DNA from: an uncultured bacterium
Lineage (GTDB): Bacteria; Patescibacteriota; Microgenomatia; UBA1400; UBA12108
Assembly: GCA_903945195.1 (NCBI GenBank)
Contig: CAJAUT010000013.1
Coordinates: 75,473 to 129,827 of the forward strand
DNA: 54,355 nt
Direction: 5' to 3'
Each line of letters begins with the position of its first letter. The first letter of the stretch is position 1. The translations under genes were made by a program, and so were the position numbers. This document shows positions 25,215 to 33,346 of this stretch, one piece after another. The notes under the pieces were generated by a model. It saw nothing but the letters and a program-made list of their open reading frames with translations. It did not search any database and had not been told where the DNA came from.

Positions 25215-26332
25215 TGGATAACTGTGATTGACTTTACGATATCATCCATTTCTTTGATGATGTCTGCGTCATATTTGGCTGGAACATAGTATACTAAGCC
25301 GCCAATAGAAAGTGGGGTTTCAAAGTATGGTCCATCATCTTGCCTCTGACAGAAGAACATCGTGGATTTGTCACCTGCGTTGGCATTGAAATATCTGCGC
25401 AGCACTGCTCCACTTGTTGTATTAAATTCTGAGAATTGCTTGCTACGTAGGTCACCCGAGGATCCCTCAAAAGCTGGACTATCGCTAAACAAACACACGG
25501 CACCACCAATAGCTTTTTGACTAATGGTGATTTCGTAGTTGTTGCGGTAGATGGAGACATCTAGACTCTTGTCCCCTACTTTTTCAGTCACAACCCATGA
25601 CTGGGGATATTTTAGTGAGAATGATTTAAAACTAAGACCTTCGATTTTTTTGCTTGCGTAATCTTTTAGATCTATCCCAAGTTTGGTAGTATCTGTGAGT
25701 CTAAAACTCGAAAGCGAGCTGTGGTATTCGCGAATAACTGTATCGTTTACAACTGCGTTTTTGCCTGAAGGGGGGATGAGCGTAAAAGTGTAGAGCATAT
25801 CAGATACTTTTACATAACTAGTTGTTACTTGAAGACCAGTAGTGGGCCATGATTCTGCCCTTTCATACCCGTCATATGTACCTATTTTGATCTGGGAAGA
25901 ACCCTTTGATTTGATGAGATCTTTGTTTGTAGTATCAGCCTGAGTTAAATATTCGTCTAATGTCAGTGTGGTTTTCTCGGCGTTGATTTCTAATATTCCA
26001 TTTCCTTCTAAATTAAATATTGCGACGTTTGTGATGAGAGGTGATCTTTTAATCTCGGTCCACTTGGGAGAGATTGTAATCTCAAAGAAGTTTGCTGGGT
26101 TTGAGTACTTGGGCCAAGTGGGATCGATCGTGATTTCAGTAGATGTGGTAGAAACTGGTGTTGTCGAAGTAGTAGATTTGCTCGAGCCAAAAAAGATAAC
26201 GGCTAGAGTGATCGAAACCAAGATGACAGCAAGACCTCCTAGAAGATAAAGTAGTTTGGGTGGGGACTTTGGCTTGAATAAGGGCGCAGGAGATACTACT
26301 TGAGGTGGCACAATGAGTGTTTCGTTTTCCAT
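25211..26332 (-). CDS. Membrane-anchored protein with two PsbP-like modules
   Basis: 373 residues. A Pro-rich tail, one span (LLYLLGGLAVILVSITLAVIFF), a Ser/Thr-rich linker, then two copies of the YP..W module: WPKYSNPANFFEITISPKW and LSFKSFSLKYPQSWVV. Two cysteines lie in the second module. It is the first gene of the cluster and overlaps the transpeptidase-like gene by ATGA. TACAAT ends 6 bases before its ATG, with TGCACA 17 bases further up, giving a fair leaderless promoter. Confidence 0.7.
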   Translation of the reverse strand: MENETLIVPPQVVSPAPLFKPKSPPKLLYLLGGLAVILVSITLAVIFFGSSKSTTSTTPVSTTSTEITIDPTWPKYSNPANFFEITISPKWTEIKRSPLITNVAIFNLEGNGILEINAEKTTLTLDEYLTQADTTNKDLIKSKGSSQIKIGTYDGYERAESWPTTGLQVTTSYVKVSDMLYTFTLIPPSGKNAVVNDTVIREYHSSLSSFRLTDTTKLGIDLKDYASKKIEGLSFKSFSLKYPQSWVVTEKVGDKSLDVSIYRNNYEITISQKAIGGAVCLFSDSPAFEGSSGDLRSKQFSEFNTTSGAVLRRYFNANAGDKSTMFFCQRQDDGPYFETPLSIGGLVYYVPAKYDADIIKEMDDIVKSITVIQ

Positions 26333-26338
26333 GAGTTC

Positions 26339-26367
26339 ATTGTACTAGACTTTTTAGGTCATGTGCA
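26339..26367 (-). promoter_or_regulatory. Promoter of the PsbP-like cluster, leaderless
   Basis: TGCACA (26362-26367, 4/6), a 17-base spacer, TACAAT (26339-26344, 5/6), then 6 bases to the ATG at 26332. Confidence 0.5.
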
Positions 26368-26368
26368 A

Positions 26369-28546
26369 TTAACGACGAGGGCGGAAGCCGCCTCTATCAC
26401 CACCGCGTCCTCCGCGGTCACCTCCACCAAATCCACCTGAACGCTCACGAGGAGCTTCTGGCTTGAGCTGGTCAAGAGGCACCATGGATAGATCAGTACG
26501 ACCCATATCGTCAACTCCTTTGACGTAAACGTGGACGATATCGCCTTCTTTAACTACAGCAGAGGCATCTTGGACGAAGTCTTTGGACATGCGAGAAACA
26601 TGGACTAGGCCTTGTTTGCCTGGTAGGAATTCGACAAAAGCTCCGTATCCTTCGACACGTGTAACTTTTCCATCGTATTCTTCGCCTGTCTCGGCGACAT
26701 GTGTCATACCTTTGATCCACGTGACAGCTTTGTCCATAGAAACTGGATCGACTCCAGATACTGTGACTTTACCAACTCCCGTTGAATCGTCGATGTCGAC
26801 CTGAGCACCAGTTTCTGACATGATGAGTTTGATGTTTTTGCCTCCTGGCCCGATCACTTCACCGATTTTGTCGGTTGGGATCTCAAACTGGACGATCTTT
26901 GGAGCGTATTTAGAGAGCTCTTTACGAGGCTCGGGAATAGCTTTCAGCATAACTTCCATGATCTCTAATCTTGCCACCTTGGCTTGAGCAAGGGCTTTTT
27001 CTAGGACTTCGAAGGAGATGCCTTTGACTTTGATATCCATTTGAAGTGCAGTGATACCGTCTTTGGTACCGGCTACTTTAAAGTCCATATCGCCGACGTG
27101 ATCTTCTAATCCTGCAATGTCTGTAAGCACTACTGCTTTTTTACCATCATACATAAGACCCATGGCAATTCCAGCTACTGGTTTTTTGAGAGGAACACCA
27201 GCTGCCATAAGAGCAAGTGTTGATCCGCAAACTGAAGCTTGTGAAGTAGAGCCGTTGCAGCTCATAACTTCAGACACCACTTGAATAGTGTATGGGAAAT
27301 CTACTTCGGCTGGGAGCATAGGCATAAGAGCACGCTCAGCAAGAGCTCCATGACCTATTTCGCGACGACCTGGAGCTCCAAAACGGCCAGTTTCACCGGA
27401 AGCATATGATGGCATGTTGTAGTGATGAATATAATGTTTGACTGTTTCAAATTCCATAGACTCGATAATCTGACCAAGGGATGGAGCGCCAAGGGTGGCA
27501 ACGCTCAAGACCTGAGTTTCACCACGCCTAAAGATTGCACTACCATGTGGACGAGGTAGGATGTCTACTTCAGCTTCTAATTCACGGATTTCTGTCAGCT
27601 TGCGACCATCAATGCGAAGTTCTTTTTCGATTGTGATTTTGCGTGTTTCCTCTGCAAATACGTCGTGCACTATTTCATAGAGTTGTTTGCCATCCAACTT
27701 GTCAAGATATTCATCTTTAAGTGTTGCGACAAACCCTTCGATAAGTCCAGTTTCTGCGTCAGGTACTCCTAGTTTTTTGGCGATTGGTCCACGAATCTTT
27801 GCGGCAACTTCTAAACGTAGTTCTGATAGGATTGTTTCAACAAGAATAAATTCTTGCTTAACTTTACCAATTTTCTTTTGGAGATCTAGTATAACTGCAA
27901 CGATTTTTTTGATTTCATCGTGAGCAAATTTCATGGCAGCCAAAGTTTCTTCTTCGGTTGTTTCGTTTGCACCAGCTTCAACCATGACTATGGCTTCAGC
28001 TGAACCTGTGACTATGAGATCTAGTTTTGAAGTTTTGCGCTGCTCATAGGTAGGATTGGCTACGTAAGCCCCATCAATCAAACCTACGCGGACACCGGCG
28101 ATTGGTCCTTCCCATGGGATGTCGGAGATTGTAAGTGCAGCAGAAGCTGCGACTAATCCTGGCATATCTGCATCATTTTCACCATCTGCTGAAAGTACTG
28201 TAGCGATAACTTGTACATCTCGTTTAACTGATGTTGGAAATAATGGACGGATAGAACGGTCGATTACACGACCCTTTAGGACTGCTTCATCGGATGGTCT
28301 ACCATCACGTTTGACCCAACGAGAGCCTTTGATTTTGCCACCGGCATATAGTTTTTCGGCAAAATCGACAGATAGTGGAAAATAAGAAAGAGTAGTATCT
28401 GATTTACCCATAACTGTGGTGACGTGAACTATGGTCTCGCCGTAGGTAACTAGAATGGCAGCATTGGCTTTACCGGCAAGTTTGCCGTATTCCAGGACCA
28501 AATCTTTACCACCAACACTCAGGGACACTTTTGTAATATTTTTCAT
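26369..28546 (-). CDS. pnp: Polyribonucleotide nucleotidyltransferase (PNPase)
   Basis: 725 residues, full length. Two RNase PH-like cores are present (SRWVKRDGRPSDEAVLKGR; FRRGETQVLSVATLG), then a KH domain (GEVIGPGGKNIKLIMSETGAQVDI), an S1 domain (YDGKVTRVEGYGAFVEFLPGKQGLVHVS) and a Gly/Arg-rich tail (GGGDRGGRGGDRGGFRPRR), a likely RNA-binding extension. PNPase degrades RNA 3'-5' with phosphate. It follows rpsO by 15 bases, the classical rpsO-pnp pairing. No Shine-Dalgarno is clear before the ATG. Confidence 0.98.
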   Translation of the reverse strand: MKNITKVSLSVGGKDLVLEYGKLAGKANAAILVTYGETIVHVTTVMGKSDTTLSYFPLSVDFAEKLYAGGKIKGSRWVKRDGRPSDEAVLKGRVIDRSIRPLFPTSVKRDVQVIATVLSADGENDADMPGLVAASAALTISDIPWEGPIAGVRVGLIDGAYVANPTYEQRKTSKLDLIVTGSAEAIVMVEAGANETTEEETLAAMKFAHDEIKKIVAVILDLQKKIGKVKQEFILVETILSELRLEVAAKIRGPIAKKLGVPDAETGLIEGFVATLKDEYLDKLDGKQLYEIVHDVFAEETRKITIEKELRIDGRKLTEIRELEAEVDILPRPHGSAIFRRGETQVLSVATLGAPSLGQIIESMEFETVKHYIHHYNMPSYASGETGRFGAPGRREIGHGALAERALMPMLPAEVDFPYTIQVVSEVMSCNGSTSQASVCGSTLALMAAGVPLKKPVAGIAMGLMYDGKKAVVLTDIAGLEDHVGDMDFKVAGTKDGITALQMDIKVKGISFEVLEKALAQAKVARLEIMEVMLKAIPEPRKELSKYAPKIVQFEIPTDKIGEVIGPGGKNIKLIMSETGAQVDIDDSTGVGKVTVSGVDPVSMDKAVTWIKGMTHVAETGEEYDGKVTRVEGYGAFVEFLPGKQGLVHVSRMSKDFVQDASAVVKEGDIVHVYVKGVDDMGRTDLSMVPLDQLKPEAPRERSGGFGGGDRGGRGGDRGGFRPRR

Positions 28547-28561
28547 GAGATCTTTAACTGG

Positions 28562-28828
28562 TTATTTACTGAGGCCTAAACTCTTTATGACCGTCTGATA
28601 TCGCTCTTCTACACTACCTCTTAGGTAATTTAGAAGACGGCGACGTTTGGACACCATCTTTAGGAGTCCACGACGAGAGTGATTGTCCTTTTTGTGAAGC
28701 TTCAAGTGCTCTGTGAGCTCCTTGATGCGCTCAGTCAAGAGGGCAATCTGTACCTCGGGAGAACCAGTGTCTCCTTTCGTAGTTGCAAATTTTTTAATAA
28801 TTGATGTTTTGTTGTCTGTTTTCAGCAT
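28562..28828 (-). CDS. rpsO: Ribosomal protein uS15
   Basis: 88 residues, normal length, with the conserved [29 protein letters not shown]. uS15 binds the central domain of 16S rRNA and nucleates platform assembly. It heads an rpsO-pnp unit. TACAAT ends 7 bases before the ATG, with TTGCAG 17 bases upstream, so the message is probably leaderless. That leaves no leader for the E. coli style of S15 autoregulation. Confidence 0.98.
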   Translation of the reverse strand: MLKTDNKTSIIKKFATTKGDTGSPEVQIALLTERIKELTEHLKLHKKDNHSRRGLLKMVSKRRRLLNYLRGSVEERYQTVIKSLGLSK

Positions 28829-28835
28829 GTGATGT

Positions 28836-28864
28836 ATTGTAACTGATCAGGCGAGAATCTGCAA
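28836..28864 (-). promoter_or_regulatory. rpsO-pnp promoter, leaderless
   Basis: TTGCAG (28859-28864), 17 bases, TACAAT (28836-28841), then 7 bases to the rpsO ATG. Confidence 0.5.
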
Positions 28865-28877
28865 TGGGAAAAGAAAA

Positions 28878-29705
28878 TTAGCCATTTGAGCTATAAATTT
28901 TGGGCTTGGTCCAGTCCTCTTTAGGTGACTCAGAGTCGATGATGGGCATGTCGGCGACGATGCGGGCGGTTTGAGTAGGAGCAGATGGTGCTGTGCGGCG
29001 GGCACCTGCGCGGTAAAGGATAGCTAGAGCTTCAAAAGTGTCTGCGGTCATGCTTGGACTGGACAAACCAGAGGTAGCTGACTCGATGCCTTGCATGAGA
29101 TTGTTTGCGATATCTACATCCAGTGGGAGCGAAAGTTCTTTAAGAAGAGCTGTAACTAGCTCAGAGTTGCTAGAGCTAGGGTCGGTAATGTTGATAGCGC
29201 CAAAACTACCGACTTGATTTGAGATGTTGGCAATGCGTTCGGTTTTAAAGAGTTCCAGCTCTTTTTCGGCCAAGGAGCCGATATCTTTGAGATCGGCGGC
29301 GCCTATGACCATGACTAGATCGGCGGCGGCACCAGAATAACCAAATTTGACGTTTGCAGCAGTTAAAGGAGCGGCGCCTTTGGCTGGTGCAATGATCAAG
29401 TTGAGATGTCCACCTTCGGTATTGCTTGTGACTTTGTCGATGATATTTTCTGGGACATCTAGAGTGATGACTAGATTGGAGCCACCAACATCCTCTGAGA
29501 TTTTGTCTAGACCTACCAGATGGGAATCGCGTACTACTGGAGAACTGGAAGCCACAATGGAAACAGTTTTTCCAGATTGTTTGATCGAGAGATAAAGAGC
29601 AAGCGCGGAAGCTACAACATCCTGACTAGGATTTGTAGGGATACTTAAAAGGACAGTTTGTGCTGTCCCCAACTTGGTTTTTAGTTCTTGTAGTTGGTCG
29701 TTCAT
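28878..29705 (-). CDS. DHH/NrnA-like protein with degenerate active site
   Basis: 275 residues. Position and pattern (VVASALALYLSIKQSGKTVSIV, NLVITLDVPENIIDKV) match the DHH phosphoesterase family that lies next to infB/rbfA in many bacteria. The usual metal ligands are not visible: the first motif reads SQDVVASAL where active enzymes have D-x-DA-x-GSA, and there is no DHH triplet. It may therefore be a binding protein and not a nano-RNase. The start overlaps the infB stop by ATGA. Confidence in the family is moderate. Confidence 0.65.
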   Translation of the reverse strand: MNDQLQELKTKLGTAQTVLLSIPTNPSQDVVASALALYLSIKQSGKTVSIVASSSPVVRDSHLVGLDKISEDVGGSNLVITLDVPENIIDKVTSNTEGGHLNLIIAPAKGAAPLTAANVKFGYSGAAADLVMVIGAADLKDIGSLAEKELELFKTERIANISNQVGSFGAINITDPSSSNSELVTALLKELSLPLDVDIANNLMQGIESATSGLSSPSMTADTFEALAILYRAGARRTAPSAPTQTARIVADMPIIDSESPKEDWTKPKIYSSNG

Positions 29706-31123
29706 ATGTCATCTACCTTTTTCTTATAGGCTATTATAACGTCTTTTTCGCGTACGTCAAGGTTGGGGGATAAAAAGATCCCACACTCTTTGCCGGCCTC
29801 GACTTTTTTAACTTCTTCTTTACCTATACGAATAGACCTGACTCTAGCATCTTTGACTACATCTCCCCTCTTTAAATGGATAGTATTACCCACTTCAAAA
29901 AGGCCTGATTCGATACTAGAACCAGCGATGTGATCGCCGTTGATATCAAAAACTTTGAGGACTGTGGCTTTGCCCAGTTCGTCTTCATCAATGGAAGGCT
30001 CCATGAGCTTGAGGACTTTTTTCTCTATATACTCTAGGAGTTCGTAAATTATTTTATGAGCCTTGATGATGACTTCTTCGGCTTCGGCCAGCTTGGCTAC
30101 TGAGCTACTTACTTTGATATTAAACCCTAAAATGATAGAGCCTGTTGTTGAGGCAAGCAACACATCACTTTCTGTAAGATCGCCGGTACCAGAGCTGACT
30201 ATATATACATCAGAGGTAAAGCTACCAAGAATGGCCTCGAGCGAACCTGCAGTATCTGCCTTGACTATCACGTTTAGGCGTTTAATGGTGGGATCGATGG
30301 CGGCAGCTGGGACATTTAGTGGTGAGATGTGAACGGCTGTTTCGAGTGACCCTGGAATAATGATATCTCCTACAAAAGGTAGAGTCTGAAAGCCCAGGAT
30401 CTGGACTGGCATGCCTGGAAGGGCTTCTTTTACGCTGATGCCTGCGTCAGAGTAGAGCGCACGGACTTTGCAGGTAGCATTTGTGGTACTGACCGTATCG
30501 CCTAGTTTGAGAGTACCTTCTTTGACGATAGAAGATACAAGGACGCCTTTTTTTGGATCTAATTTGGCTTCGATCACGATGGCAGATAGTTTGGCAGAAT
30601 CATCGTATTTGATTTCTTCGAGTTCGGCGAGTAAAAGAATTGTTTCTAGTAGAGTATCTACACCTGTTCCCTTTTTTCCAGATATGAGGACAAAGGGAGT
30701 GTTGCCCCCATAACCTTCGACGAAGACTTCGTGCTGGGTCAGCTCGGCTTTGACTACTTCGACCTGAGCATCTGGCTTGTCGACTTTGTTGATAGCTACA
30801 ACAAATGGTACAGCGGAAGCTTTGATATGTTTGATGGACTCAATGGTTTGAGGCTGGACACTATCATCAGCTGCCACGACAAGGACTACGATATCGGCTA
30901 CTGTGGCACCGCGAGAGCGCATTTTGGAGAAAGCGGCGTGTCCTGGAGTATCGATAAAAGTTAGAAGCTTGCCTTTAAATTCTGCCTGGTAGGCACCAAT
31001 GGACTGGGTGATACCGCCGGCTTCTTTGTCTGCAACATGAGCTTTCCTGATGTAATCTAGGAGAGTTGTCTTGCCATGATCAACGTGACCTAATATAGCC
31101 ACGATGGGTGGGCGAGCTGTCAT
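29702..31123 (-). CDS. infB: Translation initiation factor IF-2, short form
   Basis: 473 residues. The G domain starts almost at the first residue: VAILGHVDHGKTTLLDYIR (G1), GGITQSIGAYQ (G2), FIDTPGHAAF (G3), VAINKVDKPDA (G4). The later domains that bind the ribosome and fMet-tRNA follow (GSLEAILGSFTSD, ECGIFLSPNLDV). The long N-terminal extension of E. coli or Bacillus IF2 is missing. IF2 delivers initiator tRNA and, in studied bacteria, favours 70S initiation on leaderless mRNAs, which fits the promoter layout here. It overlaps nusA upstream and the DHH-like gene downstream (both ATGA). Confidence 0.97.
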   Translation of the reverse strand: MTARPPIVAILGHVDHGKTTLLDYIRKAHVADKEAGGITQSIGAYQAEFKGKLLTFIDTPGHAAFSKMRSRGATVADIVVLVVAADDSVQPQTIESIKHIKASAVPFVVAINKVDKPDAQVEVVKAELTQHEVFVEGYGGNTPFVLISGKKGTGVDTLLETILLLAELEEIKYDDSAKLSAIVIEAKLDPKKGVLVSSIVKEGTLKLGDTVSTTNATCKVRALYSDAGISVKEALPGMPVQILGFQTLPFVGDIIIPGSLETAVHISPLNVPAAAIDPTIKRLNVIVKADTAGSLEAILGSFTSDVYIVSSGTGDLTESDVLLASTTGSIILGFNIKVSSSVAKLAEAEEVIIKAHKIIYELLEYIEKKVLKLMEPSIDEDELGKATVLKVFDINGDHIAGSSIESGLFEVGNTIHLKRGDVVKDARVRSIRIGKEEVKKVEAGKECGIFLSPNLDVREKDVIIAYKKKVDDI

Positions 31124-32358
31124 TTGTTTTCTGCCTCACGTTCTGCCTGATAACGAGCCATTTTTTCAGCTTCTTCTTTGGCCATGTTTTGTTTCTTGTG
31201 GAAACGGGCTATGGCTTTTTCGGTTTCTTCGGCACCTCGAACGTCGATCTGCGCAAACACTGGTTTGACTTCGTCTAATTTGGCTTCGAGCATCTCGACT
31301 GTGGTGATACCCATGTCGATCAAAGTATTGCGGAGCTTGGATGACAAGCCAAGGGCATCGATCTCAAATTTCTCATCACCTGAGGTAGACAGGGCAATCT
31401 TTGAGGCTTCTGCGCCTTTTAGGTCGATTTTAAAACCGGTAAGTTTGGCTGCCAACCTCGCATTTTGGCCACCTTTGCCGATAGCTAGAGAAAGCTGATC
31501 GTCAGGAATGGTTATGGTCGCTTTGCGGAGCTTTTCGTCTATCTCGACGTGTAAACCTTCGGCTGGAGCCAGGGCACTGGCGATATATTCTTTAATGTCT
31601 TTGGAGAACTCGATGATATCTACTTTTTCGCCGTTTAGTTCATTGATGACTGCTTGGACACGGATGCCCTTTTGACCTACGCATGAACCTACTGGATCTA
31701 CGCCATCTTGGGTACTTTTGACGGCAAGCTTGGTACGGTGACCAGCTTCACGGGCTATGGCCACGATCTCGACTGCATCTGAACCTACCTCTGGAACTTC
31801 GCGGGCAAAGAGCTCTTTGACGAGCTCAGGTGCGCTACGAGAAACTATGATGGCTTTGCCTTTGTATGTCTCTTTGATTTCTTTGATGTAGACTGCGATA
31901 CGCTGATTGAGACGGTAGAATTCGTTGGGGATAGCCTCTACTGGTGGCATGATAGCCTGGCCACGACCGATGTCGATGACGACATTTGGACCATCAAAGC
32001 GCAGGATCATACCTGTCACCATGGAGCCAATTTTGTCTGTGTACTCACCTAAAATTGCTTCTTTTTCGGCTTCACGGACTCTTTGCATGATGACTTGTTT
32101 GGCAACCTGGGCAGCAATGCGGCCAAAGCCGGCTGGGGTAGCATCTGCACCATCTTTTAAGACGACAATGGCACCGGTATCTTCGTTTACTTCTACAACG
32201 TAGCCCTCTAGGAGCTCTTCGTCTTCTAGACCTAGGTCACGCTTTAGAGCGGCAAGTAGAGCTTGTTTGATAGATTCTATGACTACTTTGGGATCGATTC
32301 CGCGCTCGGCACAGATTTGATTTAGAGCTAAGGCAAATTCTGATTTAGTTTGTGACAT
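31120..32358 (-). CDS. nusA: Transcription termination/antitermination factor NusA
   Basis: 412 residues. The N-terminal RNAP-binding domain (ICAERGIDPKVVIESIKQALL), an S1 domain, KH1 (GSCVGQKGIRVQAVINEL) and KH2 (LAIGKGGQNARLAAKLTGF) are present, and the C terminus has a helix-hairpin-helix-like part (LIDMGITTVEMLEAKL). NusA modulates pausing and hairpin-dependent termination. AGGAG lies before the ATG. It heads the nusA-infB-DHH operon and has a leader with a terminator-like hairpin (32391-32418), so autoregulation is plausible. Confidence 0.97.
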   Translation of the reverse strand: MSQTKSEFALALNQICAERGIDPKVVIESIKQALLAALKRDLGLEDEELLEGYVVEVNEDTGAIVVLKDGADATPAGFGRIAAQVAKQVIMQRVREAEKEAILGEYTDKIGSMVTGMILRFDGPNVVIDIGRGQAIMPPVEAIPNEFYRLNQRIAVYIKEIKETYKGKAIIVSRSAPELVKELFAREVPEVGSDAVEIVAIAREAGHRTKLAVKSTQDGVDPVGSCVGQKGIRVQAVINELNGEKVDIIEFSKDIKEYIASALAPAEGLHVEIDEKLRKATITIPDDQLSLAIGKGGQNARLAAKLTGFKIDLKGAEASKIALSTSGDEKFEIDALGLSSKLRNTLIDMGITTVEMLEAKLDEVKPVFAQIDVRGAEETEKAIARFHKKQNMAKEEAEKMARYQAEREAENK

Positions 32359-32390
32359 AAATACTCCTATTTTTTAAATATGGTTGTAGC

Positions 32391-32418
32391 TAAAAAATAA
32401 GGCGGGTCACCCCACCTC
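32391..32418 (-). terminator. Rho-independent terminator / possible nusA attenuator
   Basis: Minus-strand RNA: AGGUGGG, loop GUGA, CCCGCCU, then UAUUUUUU. It is a strong 6-7 bp GC stem with a U-tract. It lies after the 85-aa lipoprotein gene and also downstream of the predicted nusA promoter, so it could both end the upstream operon and attenuate nusA. Confidence 0.75.
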
Positions 32419-32445
32419 ATTAATCTAAAACACTACAACTAGAAT

Positions 32446-32474
32446 ATTATAGCACTATTATTACTTGATGTCTG
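32446..32474 (-). promoter_or_regulatory. nusA-infB promoter (extended -10)
   Basis: CAGACA (32469-32474, 4/6), a 17-base spacer ending TGC, then a perfect TATAAT (32446-32451). The predicted start near 32439 gives a leader of about 80 bases that contains the hairpin at 32391-32418. Confidence 0.65.
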
Positions 32475-32718
32475 AGAAATCTTCTTCTAACACCTTGGTG
32501 TTGTTTATGTCTGCTTCTAGACTGGAGGTGTCAGAACCTGTTGAAACAGAAGGAATTACTTCTAACTCTTGATCTTGCCTAACTGGTGCGGGAGTCGAAG
32601 TGGCTACAGCCATAGATTTTTCATCTTTTGCGGCGTCTCCAGTTTTAAAGACATCTCCTAGGGTACAACCTCCTAAAAGTAGGGCTGAGATTGTGATGAT
32701 GGCAAGTTTATTTATCAT
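32461..32718 (-). CDS. Small lipoprotein
   Basis: 85 residues. The signal sequence ends in a lipobox, ALLLGGC, so the mature protein would begin at the Cys and be lipid-anchored. The remainder is acidic and Ser/Thr/Pro-rich with no recognisable fold. AAGGAG precedes the ATG. It is the last gene of a run of exported proteins and is followed by the terminator at 32391-32418. No lgt or lsp gene is visible in this window. Confidence 0.8.
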   Translation of the reverse strand: MINKLAIITISALLLGGCTLGDVFKTGDAAKDEKSMAVATSTPAPVRQDQELEVIPSVSTGSDTSSLEADINNTKVLEEDFSDIK

Positions 32719-32734
32719 ATATACTCCTTCAAAA

Positions 32735-33331
32735 TTATAATGAATTATTCACAGCGGCTGAAGCAGCTGGGAGTGCTGGTTTACTGATAACTTTGAGTGA
32801 TTTTAGTGCAGACTTTAAAGAAGTATGAGCTTCTTCAAATAGCTTGCGGGCGGAATTTGCTAGATCACGAGCTGCCATTAGAGCTGCTTTTTGGTCGGCG
32901 ATGCTTGTGGGGTCAATAGCTCTAAAAGCAGCTATTGCTTCTACACCTTTTGATTTGGCTGACTCCAATTTTGCTTTGGCTGCTTGCAGCTCTGTTTCTA
33001 TGCTTGAGACAGATTTCCCCTCGGATTTTAGTTTTGCAAGACGCTCCTGGAAGCGAATAATGATATTTGAAAGTCTAGTAGAATACGCTGTGAATCTTTT
33101 TTCTAGTCTATTTGCATGATTTTCTGCGATCTCGCTACGCTTGGCTTCGATATTTTCTTTGACTTCTTCTCTTTTCTCTTGCCTATTTTCCTTTCTTTCT
33201 GTCCTAATTTCTTGGATTTCTGCAGCTTTTTCGCTGCGGCGAGTGATCACATTTTCATCAGAAACTGCTTTGACTAATGAAGCATTGATTAAGAGAATTA
33301 GAGCTAGAATGAATATTAGATTTTTTTTCAT
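32735..33331 (-). CDS. Exported coiled-coil protein
   Basis: 198 residues. A signal peptide (NLIFILALILLINASLVKA) is followed by a highly charged helical region (RRSEKAAEIQEIRTERKENR and more Glu/Lys/Arg) and a second Ala/Lys-rich helix, suggesting a long coiled coil outside the membrane. No family recognised. AGGAGG before the ATG is a strong Shine-Dalgarno. It lies 16 bases from both neighbours in an exported-protein operon. Confidence 0.75.
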   Translation of the reverse strand: MKKNLIFILALILLINASLVKAVSDENVITRRSEKAAEIQEIRTERKENRQEKREEVKENIEAKRSEIAENHANRLEKRFTAYSTRLSNIIIRFQERLAKLKSEGKSVSSIETELQAAKAKLESAKSKGVEAIAAFRAIDPTSIADQKAALMAARDLANSARKLFEEAHTSLKSALKSLKVISKPALPAASAAVNNSL

Positions 33332-33346
33332 AGACTAACCTCCTAA

